A stretch of DNA of 64,000 bases from LMUY01 sp965198895 (GCA_965198895.1 OZ240676.1:2542001-2606000); one strand, 5' to 3'. Positions 32,642 through 41,850 are shown, numbered from the stretch's first letter. Notes: generated by a model not told the origin, from the sequence alone. A program made the numbers and translations.

Positions 32642-33505
32642 TCACTGCCGTCCGAGCCGCTCGACGACATGATCCAACTGGTCGAGGTTCGTATAACGCA
32701 GGCTGATGGTGCCGCCATGGCCGTTGAAGCTGATGGTGACCTTCAGGCCGAGCTGTTCGGAGAGATCCTGCTCGACCGCGCGGAGATTGGCGGTTCCCTG
32801 TTCGAGCTCAGTGGGTAGCTTCGTTCGTACCGGCGGCTCCTGGGTCCTTGCGGTCGCCAGTGCTTCGGCTTGCCGGACGCTCAGTCCGCGGCTGATCATG
32901 AGCTCGGCGGCGTCCGCCGGGTCGCTGCACGCGAGCGCGGCCCGGGCATGCCCGGCGGAGAGAGTGCCCTTGCGGACGTGGGTTATAACCGTTGCGGGCA
33001 GCTGCAGCAGCCGGAGCAGGTTTGCGACATGGCTCCGCGATTTGCCGATGGCTTTTGCGAGCTCATCCTGGGTCAGGCTGAAATCGTCGATGAGTCGTCT
33101 GAAGCCTTCAGCCTCCTCGATTGGATTGAGGTCTTGCCGTTGCAGGTTCTCCACGAGGGCTGCGGCGCTTGCGGCGGTATCCGGTAGGTCGCGGAGGAAG
33201 CTCGGGATCGAGGTCAGTCCGGCGAGTTTGGCGGCGCGCCAGCGACGTTCGCCGGCGATAATCTGGTAGCGGCCGGGACGTTCGGGATGGTTGCGGATGA
33301 GGATCGGCTGCAGCAGGCCTTGTTCGCGGATCGATGCGGTGAGTTCGACCAGATCCTCATCGGTGATCGCGCCGCGTGGCTGGAACGGGTTGGGCTCGAG
33401 CTCATCGATGCGGGTCGAGCCAGCTGTAGTATTAGTGTTGGGACCGGGCGCCGTGTCGCCGAACAGCGAGGCAAGTCCACGGCCAAGGCGGGGTGCTTCC
33501 TTCAT
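32642..33505 (-). CDS. parB: Chromosome-partitioning protein ParB
   Basis: 287 aa, typical chromosomal ParB. Begins with the conserved RLGRGLASLFGD, then the CTP-binding region (LLQPILIRNHP and GERRWRAAKLAGL), the HTH SLTQDELAKAIGKSRSHVANLLRLLQLP and a C-terminal dimerisation domain ending VERLGRQ. ParB loads on parS, slides as a CTP clamp, and organises origin segregation. The start overlaps parA (ATGA). A perfect parS lies 1.4 kb away at 34867. Confidence 0.97.
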   Translation of the reverse strand: MKEAPRLGRGLASLFGDTAPGPNTNTTAGSTRIDELEPNPFQPRGAITDEDLVELTASIREQGLLQPILIRNHPERPGRYQIIAGERRWRAAKLAGLTSIPSFLRDLPDTAASAAALVENLQRQDLNPIEEAEGFRRLIDDFSLTQDELAKAIGKSRSHVANLLRLLQLPATVITHVRKGTLSAGHARAALACSDPADAAELMISRGLSVRQAEALATARTQEPPVRTKLPTELEQGTANLRAVEQDLSEQLGLKVTISFNGHGGTISLRYTNLDQLDHVVERLGRQ

Positions 33506-34311
33506 CCGGCGAGCGCGACTGGCACGAGTTGGAGCCGCTGACAGAATTCTTTTGCCACCCGAAGGTAGGCCTCCGCGCCGCTTGAACGCCGGTCGTAGAG
33601 GATCACGGGTTTTCCGTGGCTGGGTGCCTCGGACACCCTCACGCTGCGGGGGATGGCCTCCCGATAGACGCGTTTGCCAAAGAACGTCCGGGCGTCGGCC
33701 GCCACCAGTTCCGACAGGTTGTTGCGGCGGTCATACATGGTGAGGACGATCCCATCGATGATAGCGGCCGGATTCAGCGATGCGCGAACGCGGTCGACGG
33801 TTTGGGCCAGGTGGCTCAAGCCTTCCAAGGCAAAGAATTCGCATTGCAGCGGGACGAGGATGGAGCTGGCGGCGACCAGGCCGTTCAGTGTGAGCAGGCC
33901 AAGGCTGGGAGGGCAATCGACGAAGATGACGTCGTACTCGTCCAGATTTGCGAGTAGGTCGCGTAGACGGAACTCCCGCGCGGGCATGCCTACGAGGTCG
34001 ATTTCCGCTCCCGCTAGTTCTGGTTCGGCTGGAATGATCGACAGGTTGGGAACTTGGGTGGTGCGCACGCATGCCTGAGTGGGCTCGCGTCCGATCAGAG
34101 CTGCATAGCAGCCGGGTGTGCGATCACCGCGGGCGATGTCGATGCCGGTTGAGGCATTTCCCTGTGGGTCTAGATCGATGATGAGCACTCGGTAGCCGTC
34201 TTGTGCGAGGGCGGTGGCCAGGTTGAGCACGGTGGTGGTCTTGCCGACGCCGCCTTTTTGGTTAGCGACGGCGATCGTTCGCGGTCTGGCCGGGGAGGTA
34301 GGATGTTGCAC
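33502..34311 (-). CDS. parA: Chromosome-partitioning ATPase ParA
   Basis: 269 aa. Deviant Walker A KGGVGKTT (residues 19-26) and VDCPPSLGLLTLNGL mark a ParA/Soj ATPase that moves ParB-parS complexes. GNASTGIDI and LVPLQCEFFALEGLSHL are further signatures. It lies between rsmG (9 nt upstream) and parB (overlap), the standard alphaproteobacterial order. Strand and order show one transcript rsmG-parA-parB. Confidence 0.98.
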   Translation of the reverse strand: MQHPTSPARPRTIAVANQKGGVGKTTTVLNLATALAQDGYRVLIIDLDPQGNASTGIDIARGDRTPGCYAALIGREPTQACVRTTQVPNLSIIPAEPELAGAEIDLVGMPAREFRLRDLLANLDEYDVIFVDCPPSLGLLTLNGLVAASSILVPLQCEFFALEGLSHLAQTVDRVRASLNPAAIIDGIVLTMYDRRNNLSELVAADARTFFGKRVYREAIPRSVRVSEAPSHGKPVILYDRRSSGAEAYLRVAKEFCQRLQLVPVALAG

Positions 34312-34320
34312 GGGGCACTC

Positions 34321-34815
34321 CTATCGTAGCCCGGTGATTCTGACGAGATAAGAGCGCGGTGAGGGTGTCGGAAAAACCTCGGAGTCGAACGTATTCCCCC
34401 GGGCAGCATCAAGGATTTCCCGTTCGACCCCGGGGCCCTTCAGGAACAAGCAGGTGCCACCTGGCACGAGCAATGGCTTCGCCAAATCCAACAACCTCGG
34501 CAGTGGCGCCAAGGCGCGAGCGGTGATGCAGAGGCTGGGTGCGACCGCAGCGACTTCAATCCGAGCAGGCCAGACCCGGCCCGGGAGGTTCAGCTGCGCC
34601 AGAGCCGTCGTGAGGAATGCGGCCTTGCGGCGGTCCGCTTCAATCAGGTCGATGGCGACGCCTGTTACGATCGCGACCGGGATCGCCGGAAAGCCTTGCC
34701 CCGAGCCAAGGTCGATCAGCCGGTCGATAGCGGGGGGGATACGGTCCACGAGGGAGAGGCTGTCATCGATATGGCTTTGAAAGCCCGGCGCATCGCTGTC
34801 CCGCTCGGACGACAA
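34321..34815 (-). CDS. rsmG: 16S rRNA (guanine(527)-N(7))-methyltransferase RsmG, start unclear
   Basis: 164 aa if started at the TTG at 34815. SAM-binding core: RLIDLGSGQGFPAIPVAI, IEADRRKAAFL, and ITARALAPLPRLLDLAKPLL. Homology continues upstream of the TTG: the same frame reads VSRETKLSAYRDLLVRWGKSLNL, the normal RsmG N-terminus, up to a stop at 34908-34906. No ATG, GTG or TTG occurs between that stop and 34815. Either a rare start (such as ATC at 34902) is used, the protein is truncated, or the 5' end was lost in a rearrangement. No Shine-Dalgarno sequence precedes the TTG. mnmG, the usual upstream neighbour, is absent. Confidence 0.85.
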   Translation of the reverse strand: MSSERDSDAPGFQSHIDDSLSLVDRIPPAIDRLIDLGSGQGFPAIPVAIVTGVAIDLIEADRRKAAFLTTALAQLNLPGRVWPARIEVAAVAPSLCITARALAPLPRLLDLAKPLLVPGGTCLFLKGPGVEREILDAARGNTFDSEVFPTPSPRSYLVRITGLR

Positions 34816-34866
34816 GTTCAGCGACTTGCCCCATCGTACGAGCAGGTCACGATAGGCACTCAGCTT

Positions 34867-34882
34867 TGTTTCACGTGAAACA
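34867..34882. promoter_or_regulatory. parS: parS centromere site
   Basis: TGTTTCACGTGAAACA is a perfect 16-bp palindrome identical to the bacterial parS consensus. It lies 1.4 kb from parB and inside the 5' coding region of rsmG, where it encodes the VSRET residues conserved in many RsmG proteins. I saw no other perfect copy in the window. ParB should nucleate here, which places this region near the replication origin. Confidence 0.95.
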
Positions 34883-34921
34883 GCGGCACCTATCGGCGTG
34901 ATGTGTCAGCAATTTGTGCAA

Positions 34922-34995
34922 TGGAGCGGGTGAAGGGAATCGAACCCTCGTATGCAGCTTGGGAAGCTGCCGTTCTACCATTGAACTACACCCGC
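34922..34995 (-). tRNA. tRNA-Gly(CCC)
   Basis: 74 nt. The acceptor GCGGGTG pairs with CACCCGC; the anticodon stem GCAGC/GCTGC encloses TTCCCAA with anticodon CCC; the T-arm is GAGGGTTCGATTCCCTT; CCA is encoded. It decodes GGG. It occupies the place where mnmG normally precedes rsmG. Confidence 0.97.
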
Positions 34996-35214
34996 GTTTG
35001 CGGTCCGCGCCGTTATAAGAAGCTCTCATTGACCGTGCAAGCCGTGAGGGGCTAGGCTGGGCACCCCTCGTGATTTGTCCGGCCGGATTGCGGCGAGGTT
35101 AAACAAGCGCGCTAAAGAGGCCTCGCCAGCGCCGTCGACGGACGCTGACGGGCTCTCGACGGCCAAATTGGATCGATGCTGCCGTCGGCAGCCGATTGCT
35201 GGGAGGGCCGACAA

Positions 35215-36429
35215 TTGAGCAATGGTGGTTACCGCCTTTCGACGCGTCTCGTGCACGCAGGTACAGCCCGGACGAGCTTTGGCGAGACGAGCGAAGCGCT
35301 CTTTCTTACCTCCGGCTTCGTCTACGACACGGCGGAGCAAGCTGAGGCCGCGTTCGACGGAACCGCGCCACGCTTCCAATACTCCCGCTTTGGCAACCCC
35401 ACCGTGGAGATGTTGCAGGACAAGTTGGCATCCCTGGAGGGCGCCGAGGCCTGCCGGGTCACCGCGACGGGGATGGCGGCCATTCATGCCACCATGCTGT
35501 CGCATCTGAAAACCGGCGAGCGTCTCGTTGCGTCCCGCGCACTGTTCGGTTCCTGCCATTGGATCATCTCGAACTTGTTGCCCCGCTACGGCATCGAGTT
35601 CGAGTTCGTCGACGGCAGCAACCTCGATTCCTGGCGTGCCGCCTTCCAGCGTCCCGCGTCCATGGTGCTGCTGGAAAGCCCGTCGAACCCGATGCTGGAC
35701 GTGATCGACCTTCCCGCAGTCTGTGCCCTCGCCCACCAAGCGGGTGCTTTGGTCGTGGTCGACAACGTATTCGCAACGCCGGTGCTGCAACGCCCACTCG
35801 AACTCGGTGCAGACATCGTGGTCTATTCGTGCACGAAGCACATGGACGGCCAAGGCCGCGTGCTCGGCGGTGCCGTGCTCGGATCGAAGGACTGGATCGA
35901 AAATACGCTCCAACCCTTCATTCGCAATACCGGTCCAAGCCTGGCGCCCTTCAACGCCTGGGTCCTGCTCAAAAGCCTCGACACGCTCGCGCTTCGCGTC
36001 GAAGCCGGCTGTACCCGCGCCGAAGCCGTTTCGGAGTTCATCGGCCAGCAGGCGGCCACGAGCCGCGTCCTGTATCCCACCCGGCCCGATCATCCCCAGC
36101 ATACACTGGCAATGTCGCAGATGTCCGCGGGCGGAACCGTCGTCACGTTCGAACTCGCCGGGGGCAAAGCAGCCGCGTTCGAATTCATGAACGCTCTGCG
36201 CCTGATCGCCATCAGTAACAACCTCGGCGATTCCAAGTCACTGGCGACGCATCCGGCTACGACCACTCACATGCGGATCGGCGCCGAGGAGCGGCAACGT
36301 CTCGGCATCAGCGACGGCGTAATCCGTCTTTCCGTCGGCTTGGAGGATGTCGCTGACCTCTGCGCCGATCTCGCGCGCGGCTTCGACGCGATCGCGGCAG
36401 ATACCGGCGAGCGCCAGGCTGCTGAATGA
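35215..36429 (+). CDS. metZ: O-succinylhomoserine sulfhydrylase
   Basis: 404 aa from a TTG at 35215, which has GGGAGG 8 nt upstream; an in-frame ATG at 35176 would put that site inside the coding region. PLP enzyme of the Cys/Met metabolism family that makes homocysteine from O-succinylhomoserine and sulfide. PLP-binding features: YSRFGNPTVEMLQ, TGMAAIHATML, VVDNVFATPVLQRPLELGAD, and Lys in YSCTKHMDGQGRVLGG. The C-terminal SLGxxxSL variant reads NLGDSKSLATHPATTTH. It overlaps apaG (ATGA) and heads metZ-apaG-folE-dsbD. Confidence 0.95.
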   Translation: MSNGGYRLSTRLVHAGTARTSFGETSEALFLTSGFVYDTAEQAEAAFDGTAPRFQYSRFGNPTVEMLQDKLASLEGAEACRVTATGMAAIHATMLSHLKTGERLVASRALFGSCHWIISNLLPRYGIEFEFVDGSNLDSWRAAFQRPASMVLLESPSNPMLDVIDLPAVCALAHQAGALVVVDNVFATPVLQRPLELGADIVVYSCTKHMDGQGRVLGGAVLGSKDWIENTLQPFIRNTGPSLAPFNAWVLLKSLDTLALRVEAGCTRAEAVSEFIGQQAATSRVLYPTRPDHPQHTLAMSQMSAGGTVVTFELAGGKAAAFEFMNALRLIAISNNLGDSKSLATHPATTTHMRIGAEERQRLGISDGVIRLSVGLEDVADLCADLARGFDAIAADTGERQAAE

Positions 36430-36833
36430 TGGAGGCGGGCTATAGCAAAACCACGCGAGCCATCGAAGTCACGGTGCAGCCGTCGTTCCTGGACGACCAG
36501 TCGGACCCGGACGAGAATCGCTTCGTCTGGGCCTACCGCGTTCGGATATACAATAGAGGCCAAGAAACAGTACAGCTTCTTCGTCGGAATTGGCGAATTG
36601 TAGATGGCAAAGGCCAAGTTACCGAAGTAGAAGGTGCCGGCGTTGTTGGTGAGCAGCCTGTATTGGAGGCAGGTGACGTTTTCGAATATACCTCCGGAAC
36701 ACCGCTCACCACGCCGTCCGGGTTCATGCAGGGCTCCTACCGGATGGCGGTCGCGTCCTCCGGTGAGGTGTTCGACGTCGCCATCCCCGCCTTCAGCCTC
36801 GACTGCCCCCAAGGCGTTGGCCCGATCCACTGA
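36426..36833 (+). CDS. apaG: ApaG protein (Co2+/Mg2+ efflux-associated)
   Basis: 135 aa, full length. Begins after an ATGA overlap with metZ. The single fibronectin-like fold shows the family pattern VTVQPSFLDDQSDPDENRFVWAYRVRI, LLRRNWRIVDGKGQVTEVEGAGVVGEQPVL and EYTSGTPLTTPSGFMQGSY. Mutants in enterobacteria affect cobalt resistance and magnesium efflux, but the biochemical role is unsettled. metZ-apaG pairing is common in alphaproteobacteria. The middle of the gene (36545-36700) is locally richer in A/T than the flanks. Confidence 0.96.
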   Translation: MMEAGYSKTTRAIEVTVQPSFLDDQSDPDENRFVWAYRVRIYNRGQETVQLLRRNWRIVDGKGQVTEVEGAGVVGEQPVLEAGDVFEYTSGTPLTTPSGFMQGSYRMAVASSGEVFDVAIPAFSLDCPQGVGPIH

Positions 36834-36873
36834 CTGGCGAACCCAGGGTTGGTGGCTATCCAAGCGGGCCTAT

Positions 36874-37506
36874 ATGCAGTCATCATCAGGATATTCGGAC
36901 TTGGACTCGCTCCCCCCTGACAAGCCCACCCAGGCCGACGCTGAAGCGGCCGTCCGAACATTGCTCCGATGGGCTGGAGACGATCCAACCCGGGAAGGGC
37001 TTCGCGACACCCCGGCGCGCGTCGCAAGGTCCTACCGCGAACTCTTCGTCGGCTACTCCGTCGACCCTCTCGCACTACTCGAACGTACCTTCGAGGAGGT
37101 GGATGGCTACGACGAGATCATCCTCCTGCGTGACATCCGGCTCGAAAGCTACTGCGAGCACCACATGGTGCCGATCATTGGCCGAGCCCACGTAGCCTAC
37201 TTGCCAGACAATCGCGTCGTCGGCATCAGCAAGCTCGCCCGTGTGGTGGACGCCTTCAGCAAACGCTTTCAGATCCAAGAAAAACTGACCGTCCAGATCG
37301 CCGATGCGATTAACACGGTTCTCCGGCCCAAAGGTGTCGCCGTCGTGATCGAAGCAGGGCACCAGTGCATGACCACGCGCGGCGTTCACAAACCTGGAGT
37401 AAGCATGGTGACCAGCCGCATGCTCGGCGTGTTCCGCAGCAATGCCGACACGCGGCGCGAATTGTTGGCGATGATCGGTCAACGCGCTCCCACCGAGTTC
37501 GGCTGA
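36874..37506 (+). CDS. folE: GTP cyclohydrolase I
   Basis: 210 aa. First enzyme of folate (dihydroneopterin triphosphate) synthesis, a decameric zinc enzyme. Zinc ligands: Cys in ESYCEHHMVP and His in the same motif, with Cys in GHQCMTTRGVHKPG. DTPARVARSYRELFVGY and GISKLARVVDAFSKRFQIQEKLT are diagnostic. The N-terminal 30 residues are low-conservation. ATG at 36874, 40 nt after apaG, without a clear ribosome binding site. Confidence 0.96.
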   Translation: MQSSSGYSDLDSLPPDKPTQADAEAAVRTLLRWAGDDPTREGLRDTPARVARSYRELFVGYSVDPLALLERTFEEVDGYDEIILLRDIRLESYCEHHMVPIIGRAHVAYLPDNRVVGISKLARVVDAFSKRFQIQEKLTVQIADAINTVLRPKGVAVVIEAGHQCMTTRGVHKPGVSMVTSRMLGVFRSNADTRRELLAMIGQRAPTEFG

Positions 37507-37517
37507 TACCTTTGCCG

Positions 37518-39538
37518 ATGCTGCGGCACGCCCGGCATGCAGCCATCGTCGGCCTCGCACTTTTAGGCAGTGCACTCGGACCGGCTGCCTTCGCTGCTGA
37601 AAGCCCACCGGTCCAATCGACACGAAGCATCGCCACCCTTGTCACGGCTACCAACCGGGTTGCCGACGGCACGACGCTCCATGCCGCACTTCGCCTGCGT
37701 CTGACGCCAGGGTGGCATACCTACTGGCAAAACCCGGGTGATGCCGGGATCCCGCCCAGCCTGGACCTCTCCCTCTCGCCGGGAGCGCATGCCGGGCCGC
37801 TCCAATGGCCGCTTCCGCAGCGCGTTGCCGAGGGCACGCTCACCACCTACGCCTACACCGGCGACGTAGTGCTGCCGTTCGACCTGACCCCGGGACCCGG
37901 CGAACTCAGTATCAAAGCCCATGCCGAGTGGCTGGCGTGTAAGGACATCTGCGTTCCGGAAGAAGCGGACCTCGCGCTGACCCTCCCGCCTGGCGTCCCC
38001 ACGCCATCGCCGGAAGCAGATCTGATCAGCGCCGCCACCGCCCGCGTGCCCCAACCGGCCCCGTGGGCCGCGACGATAGCACCCGACGGAACGTTGACGC
38101 TGAGCGGCAAGACTGTCCCGCACGATACGGCCAGGGCAGAATTCTTCCCGACTGCCTCCGGACTTGTGGAGCACGCCGATCTACAGCGTCCCACCGTCCA
38201 AGCGGACAGTCTCACCCTGAAGCTCGACCCGACCCCGCCCGCCCGTGCGCCAGCCCTCGAGGGCGTCGTAGCGCTCACCGATCGGTCGGGCGCGACTCAG
38301 GCTTACGCGGTTGCGCCGACCCCGATTGCAGCCTCGCAACCTGTCCCACTTCTTGGCCCGTTGCTGCTTCTGGCCCTGGCTGGCGGGCTTCTGCTCAACC
38401 TCATGCCATGCGTCTTCCCGATCCTAGCAATGAAGGCGATGGCCCTCGCTCGCCTGTCAGGCACCGACATGCGCCGGGTGCGCATGGAGGCCGCCAGCTA
38501 TAGCCTCGGTGTCGTCGGGTCCTTCACCGCCCTGGGTGCGCTCCTGACGGCGCTACGCGAGGCCGGGGATGGCGACGGCTGGGGCTTCCAGTTCCAATCC
38601 CCCAGCTTCGTCATCGCTGTAACCTGGGTGCTGTTCGCCGTCGGGCTCAGCCTCTCCGGCGTGTTTACCGTTGGATCGAGCCTGATGGGCCGTGGCCAGA
38701 GCTTGACCAGCAAGCCCGGCCATCTCGGAAGCTTCCTGACCGGCGTGCTGGCCGTCGTGGTCGCCTCGCCCTGTACCGCCCCGTTCATGGGAACGGCAAT
38801 CGCAGGGGCCCTGGCTCTCCCGGCCGAGGCCTCGTTACTCGTGTTCGCCGGGCTGGGTGTGGGCTTGGCCCTGCCTACGCGGTGCTCGCGTCCATTCCGC
38901 GCCTGTCGCGCATCCTCCCCCGGCCCGGCGGTTGGATGGTGACTTTGCAGCAACTCCTGGCATTCCCGATGTATGCCGCGACGGTGTGGCTGGTCTGGGT
39001 CGTCAGTCAGCAATCGGGCCCGGCAGGTGTGCTCATGGTGGGCGCTGGCCTGGTCGCCGTCGGTGCGGGGGCCTGGCTGCTCGGCCTGGCCAATCGCAGC
39101 AGCGTTTGGGGGCGCAACATCGCGCGTGGCGCCGCCGCGGTGGTCGGTATCGCGTTGGCCGGCCTGCTCTACACCGGGAGCGCAACCCACGCCGACCCAG
39201 CCGAGCCATTCACCACGGCACGGTTCGACGAGCTTCGCAACGAGGGCCGCCCCGTCTTCGTGAACATGACCGCGGCTTGGTGCCTGTCCTGCCTCGTCAA
39301 CGAGGAGATCGCGCTCTCACCCGCAGCCGTGCAGGACGCCTTCGCCCGCTCCCACGTGGCCTATCTCAAGGGCGACTGGACCAGCAAGAACCCCACGATC
39401 TCGGCCTATCTCCACCAACTTGGCCGCGATGGCGTGCCGCTCTACGTCCTCTATCCGCCTGGCCGCGACCCGGTCGTGCTGCCGGAAATCCTGAGCGCAG
39501 CCACCGTGCTGGACGAACTCGCTAAACTGAAAAGCTGA
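37518..39538 (+). pseudogene. dsbD: Thiol:disulfide interchange protein DsbD, interrupted by a -1 frameshift
   Basis: The first frame (37518-38942) gives a signal peptide, the periplasmic alpha domain with CKDICVPEE, and membrane helices with NLMPCVFPILAMK and ASPCTAPFMG, then loses homology after GLALP. The second frame (from 38876) continues YAVLASIPRLSRILPRPGG, more helices and a C-terminal thioredoxin domain with AAWCLSC. A single base is missing at 38874-38875, where CTGCC-TAC should read CTGCCNTAC. With it restored the protein would be about 673 aa with all six cysteines. The function would be electron transfer from cytoplasmic thioredoxin to the periplasm. A sequencing error or true loss are both possible. 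Confidence 0.85.
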
Positions 39539-39559
39539 CGACCTGGACGTCCCGCCGTC

Positions 39560-40174
39560 CTACCGAAGCCGGGGTGCCGGTCCGGAGAGCGACGGTGGCG
39601 CGAGGGTTTGCTCCTGCACCGCGGGGGGCGGGGGCGCGGTTCCGGCCGTGGCCTGCAGCCAATCCTTCAGCGACCGTTTCACCTGGAATTCGAATTCCAC
39701 GTTCATGTCGTTCAGCATCTGCGTGGTGAAGTCATACAACACCGCCCGGGAATCTTCGTCCGTATCGTTGCTCGTGCGGCGGCGTGCCACCCGCGCCTCG
39801 GCATAGCCGGCCCGGTCACCACCCTGTCCGGCGAACACATCCAGATGCACCGCCAACGTCCCCTCGATCCCACCCGGCACCCGCTGCAGCATCGCCGTGT
39901 CGATAACGAACACCGCCCGGCCCACCGTTCCCGCCGCCACCAGCCGATCGTTCGCCATCTGCTTGAGCCCATCCGCCGGTCGTAGCGGCGAGAGTTGGGT
40001 AAGCGAGTTGTCATTCGACGGCGGCGAGCGGTCATCGATCTCGATCGAGGCGACGTTCAGCCGAATCGGCGTCAGATAGCTGTAACTCGGCATCGCGAAG
40101 CTGCGAGGCGGGCCCTCGTCGCCACAGGCGGCCGCGAACAAGGGGAGCAGCAGCACGAACCGGCGCCCGATCAT
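39560..40174 (-). CDS. Hypothetical lipoprotein
   Basis: 204 aa. Lipoprotein signal MIGRRFVLLLPLFAAAC with Cys17. A beta/alpha region follows (YSYLTPIRLNVASIEIDD, AVFVIDTAMLQRVPGGIEGTLAVHLDVFAG, YAEARVARRRTSNDTDEDSRAVLYDFTTQMLNDMNVEFEFQVKRSLKDWL), then a Pro-rich tail. I know of no named family. The segment from RAVLYDF to VEFEFQV looks like a conserved core. It is convergent with dsbD (21 nt apart). Confidence 0.7.
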   Translation of the reverse strand: MIGRRFVLLLPLFAAACGDEGPPRSFAMPSYSYLTPIRLNVASIEIDDRSPPSNDNSLTQLSPLRPADGLKQMANDRLVAAGTVGRAVFVIDTAMLQRVPGGIEGTLAVHLDVFAGQGGDRAGYAEARVARRRTSNDTDEDSRAVLYDFTTQMLNDMNVEFEFQVKRSLKDWLQATAGTAPPPPAVQEQTLAPPSLSGPAPRLR

Positions 40175-40239
40175 GGTATCTCCTCAGCCAACGAAGTGGC
40201 GCACCCTGCCACGCCCGGCGTGCCCGTCAAATGCTGCGG

Positions 40240-41214
40240 TCAGCCCGGGCCGACGCGACGCTCTTCCGGCTCCCGGCCCCGCACCTCGCCTCGCTCGAAC
40301 CGGAAGTCGAGATTGCAGAACTCGCACGTCATGACGATGTCGCCGGACACGGCCATATCGTCGAGATCCTCCGGTACGAAGCCCTCCAGGATCTCCGACA
40401 GGCGCGAGCGGGAACAGCGGCAGCCATAGGCCAGCGCGCGCGGCCGGTCAGCGGCGACGCCCTCTGCACCGAACAACCGCCAGATCAGTTGGTCGGACGG
40501 AAGGTTGTCATCCAGCAATTCCGCATCGGTCACGGTCGCGGCGAGTATGGTTGCGGCTCGCCAAGCCTCGTCGTCGTCCTCGGTGCTGTTGCCCTCGATC
40601 CCACCCTCGCTGGCCACACGTTCGAGGATCAGCGCCGAGGCGCGCCAGCCCGCCAGCGTCTTCTCGCAGGCAAGCCGCAGGCTGCATTGCAGCTGCTCGC
40701 TTGTGCTGAAGTAGTGCAGCGCCATGTCGCCCAGCGCGTCCCCCTCGATCGACACGATCCCTTGGTGACGTTCGCGGTCTGGCCCTTGGTCCACCGTGAA
40801 GGCGAGATAACCTTGCCCCAGCAACGCCGCCGCATTCGGAGCCTCGTCGGCCGCGAGCACCGCGGTCAGCTTGGTCGTGTCCGCCCGGGCGTAGCCGCGC
40901 AGCGCACCGGCCTCGGTGCAATCCGCCAGCAGCATCGTCACCGCCCCGTCCCCCTTCGCCTGCAGGCTGAAGGAGCCCTGAAATTTCAGTGCCGCGGCAA
41001 GCGCGGCCGCGAGGGCAAGGGCCTCGCCGGACAGCCGGGTCACGGCCGGATGGTTGTCATGCCGGGTCAGCAGGGCGTCGGCGAGCGGGCCGAGCCGCAC
41101 GAGCCGTCCGCGCACTGGCTGTCCTGGAAGGTGGAAGGGGGTGATACCCCGGGCGACGACGATGTCGGGCACGTCCGGGCGGTTGGCATCGAGGAAGGCA
41201 GGGGTCGCTGTCAT
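40240..41214 (-). CDS. hslO: Redox-regulated chaperone Hsp33
   Basis: 324 aa from the ATG at 41214; an in-frame ATG at 41298 would add a basic tail not typical of the family. The C-terminal redox switch has the four zinc cysteines: CRC in ALAYGCRCSRSRL and CEFC in IVMTCEFCNLDF. The N-terminal domain has QAKGDGAVTMLLADCTEAGALRGYAR and FTVDQGPDRERHQGIV. On oxidation Hsp33 releases zinc and holds unfolding proteins. It is divergent from a PNPOx-family gene that may also relate to oxidative stress. Confidence 0.94.
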   Translation of the reverse strand: MTATPAFLDANRPDVPDIVVARGITPFHLPGQPVRGRLVRLGPLADALLTRHDNHPAVTRLSGEALALAAALAAALKFQGSFSLQAKGDGAVTMLLADCTEAGALRGYARADTTKLTAVLAADEAPNAAALLGQGYLAFTVDQGPDRERHQGIVSIEGDALGDMALHYFSTSEQLQCSLRLACEKTLAGWRASALILERVASEGGIEGNSTEDDDEAWRAATILAATVTDAELLDDNLPSDQLIWRLFGAEGVAADRPRALAYGCRCSRSRLSEILEGFVPEDLDDMAVSGDIVMTCEFCNLDFRFERGEVRGREPEERRVGPG

Positions 41215-41346
41215 GGCCGAAAGATAGGATGCCAGCCCCCGCTTCACCACCGCCCCGTCATAGTCGGGGCTGCGCCGTCGACGGAACCATTGCACCATCC
41301 CGTTCGTTTTCCCGACCTAGTTGACGCTGCTCGGAAGGCATGAACC

Positions 41347-41835
41347 GTGACCGATACCAATGACACCGCGAAGCTCTGGGACTTGATCAAGACGGTCGAG
41401 GTTGCCATGATGGTGACCGAGGGCGGCGAGTACCTCCGCAGCCGCCCCATGGCGGTGTCGCAGAAGGAGTTCGACGGCAAGCTCTGGTTCTTTACCCGGG
41501 CGAGTGCCCACAAGGTCTCCGAGGTCGAACACGACGAGCGCGTGAATCTGGCCTACGCCCACCCTGGCAAGCAGGACTACGTCTCGGTGTCCGGCACCGC
41601 GAAGCTCGTCAAGGACAAGGCCGCGATCGACGAACACTGGACCGAGTCGCTGAAGACATGGTTCCCGAAGGGCAAGGCCGATCCGGAGGTGGCGTTGCTG
41701 GAAATCACCGTGCAGCAGGCCGAGTATTGGGACGCCCCGTCGTCCACGATGCTCCATGCCTACGGCTACGTGAAAGCAGTCGTGACCGGCGAATCTCCCC
41801 AGCCCGGCGGTCACGGCACCGTTAGGCTAGCCTAA
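41347..41835 (+). CDS. Pyridoxamine 5'-phosphate oxidase-related flavin-binding protein
   Basis: 162 aa. Split-barrel FMN-binding protein of the 'general stress protein 26' group: LWDLIKTVEVAMMVTEGGEYLRSRPMA, LWFFTRASAHKVSEVEHDERVNLAYAHP, YVSVSGTAKLVKDKAAIDEHW, and LLEITVQQAEYWD. It is not the PdxH enzyme, which is longer. The last codons form a perfect 14-bp palindrome TTAGGCTAGCCTAA including the stop. Role probably reduction or flavin binding during stress; inference from family. Confidence 0.9.
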   Translation: MTDTNDTAKLWDLIKTVEVAMMVTEGGEYLRSRPMAVSQKEFDGKLWFFTRASAHKVSEVEHDERVNLAYAHPGKQDYVSVSGTAKLVKDKAAIDEHWTESLKTWFPKGKADPEVALLEITVQQAEYWDAPSSTMLHAYGYVKAVVTGESPQPGGHGTVRLA

Positions 41836-41850
41836 GAAGCGCCGCCGCCG

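Noticed and set aside
38860..38880. Programmed frameshift in dsbD
   Set aside because: No slippery sequence or downstream structure; a simple one-base deletion explains it.
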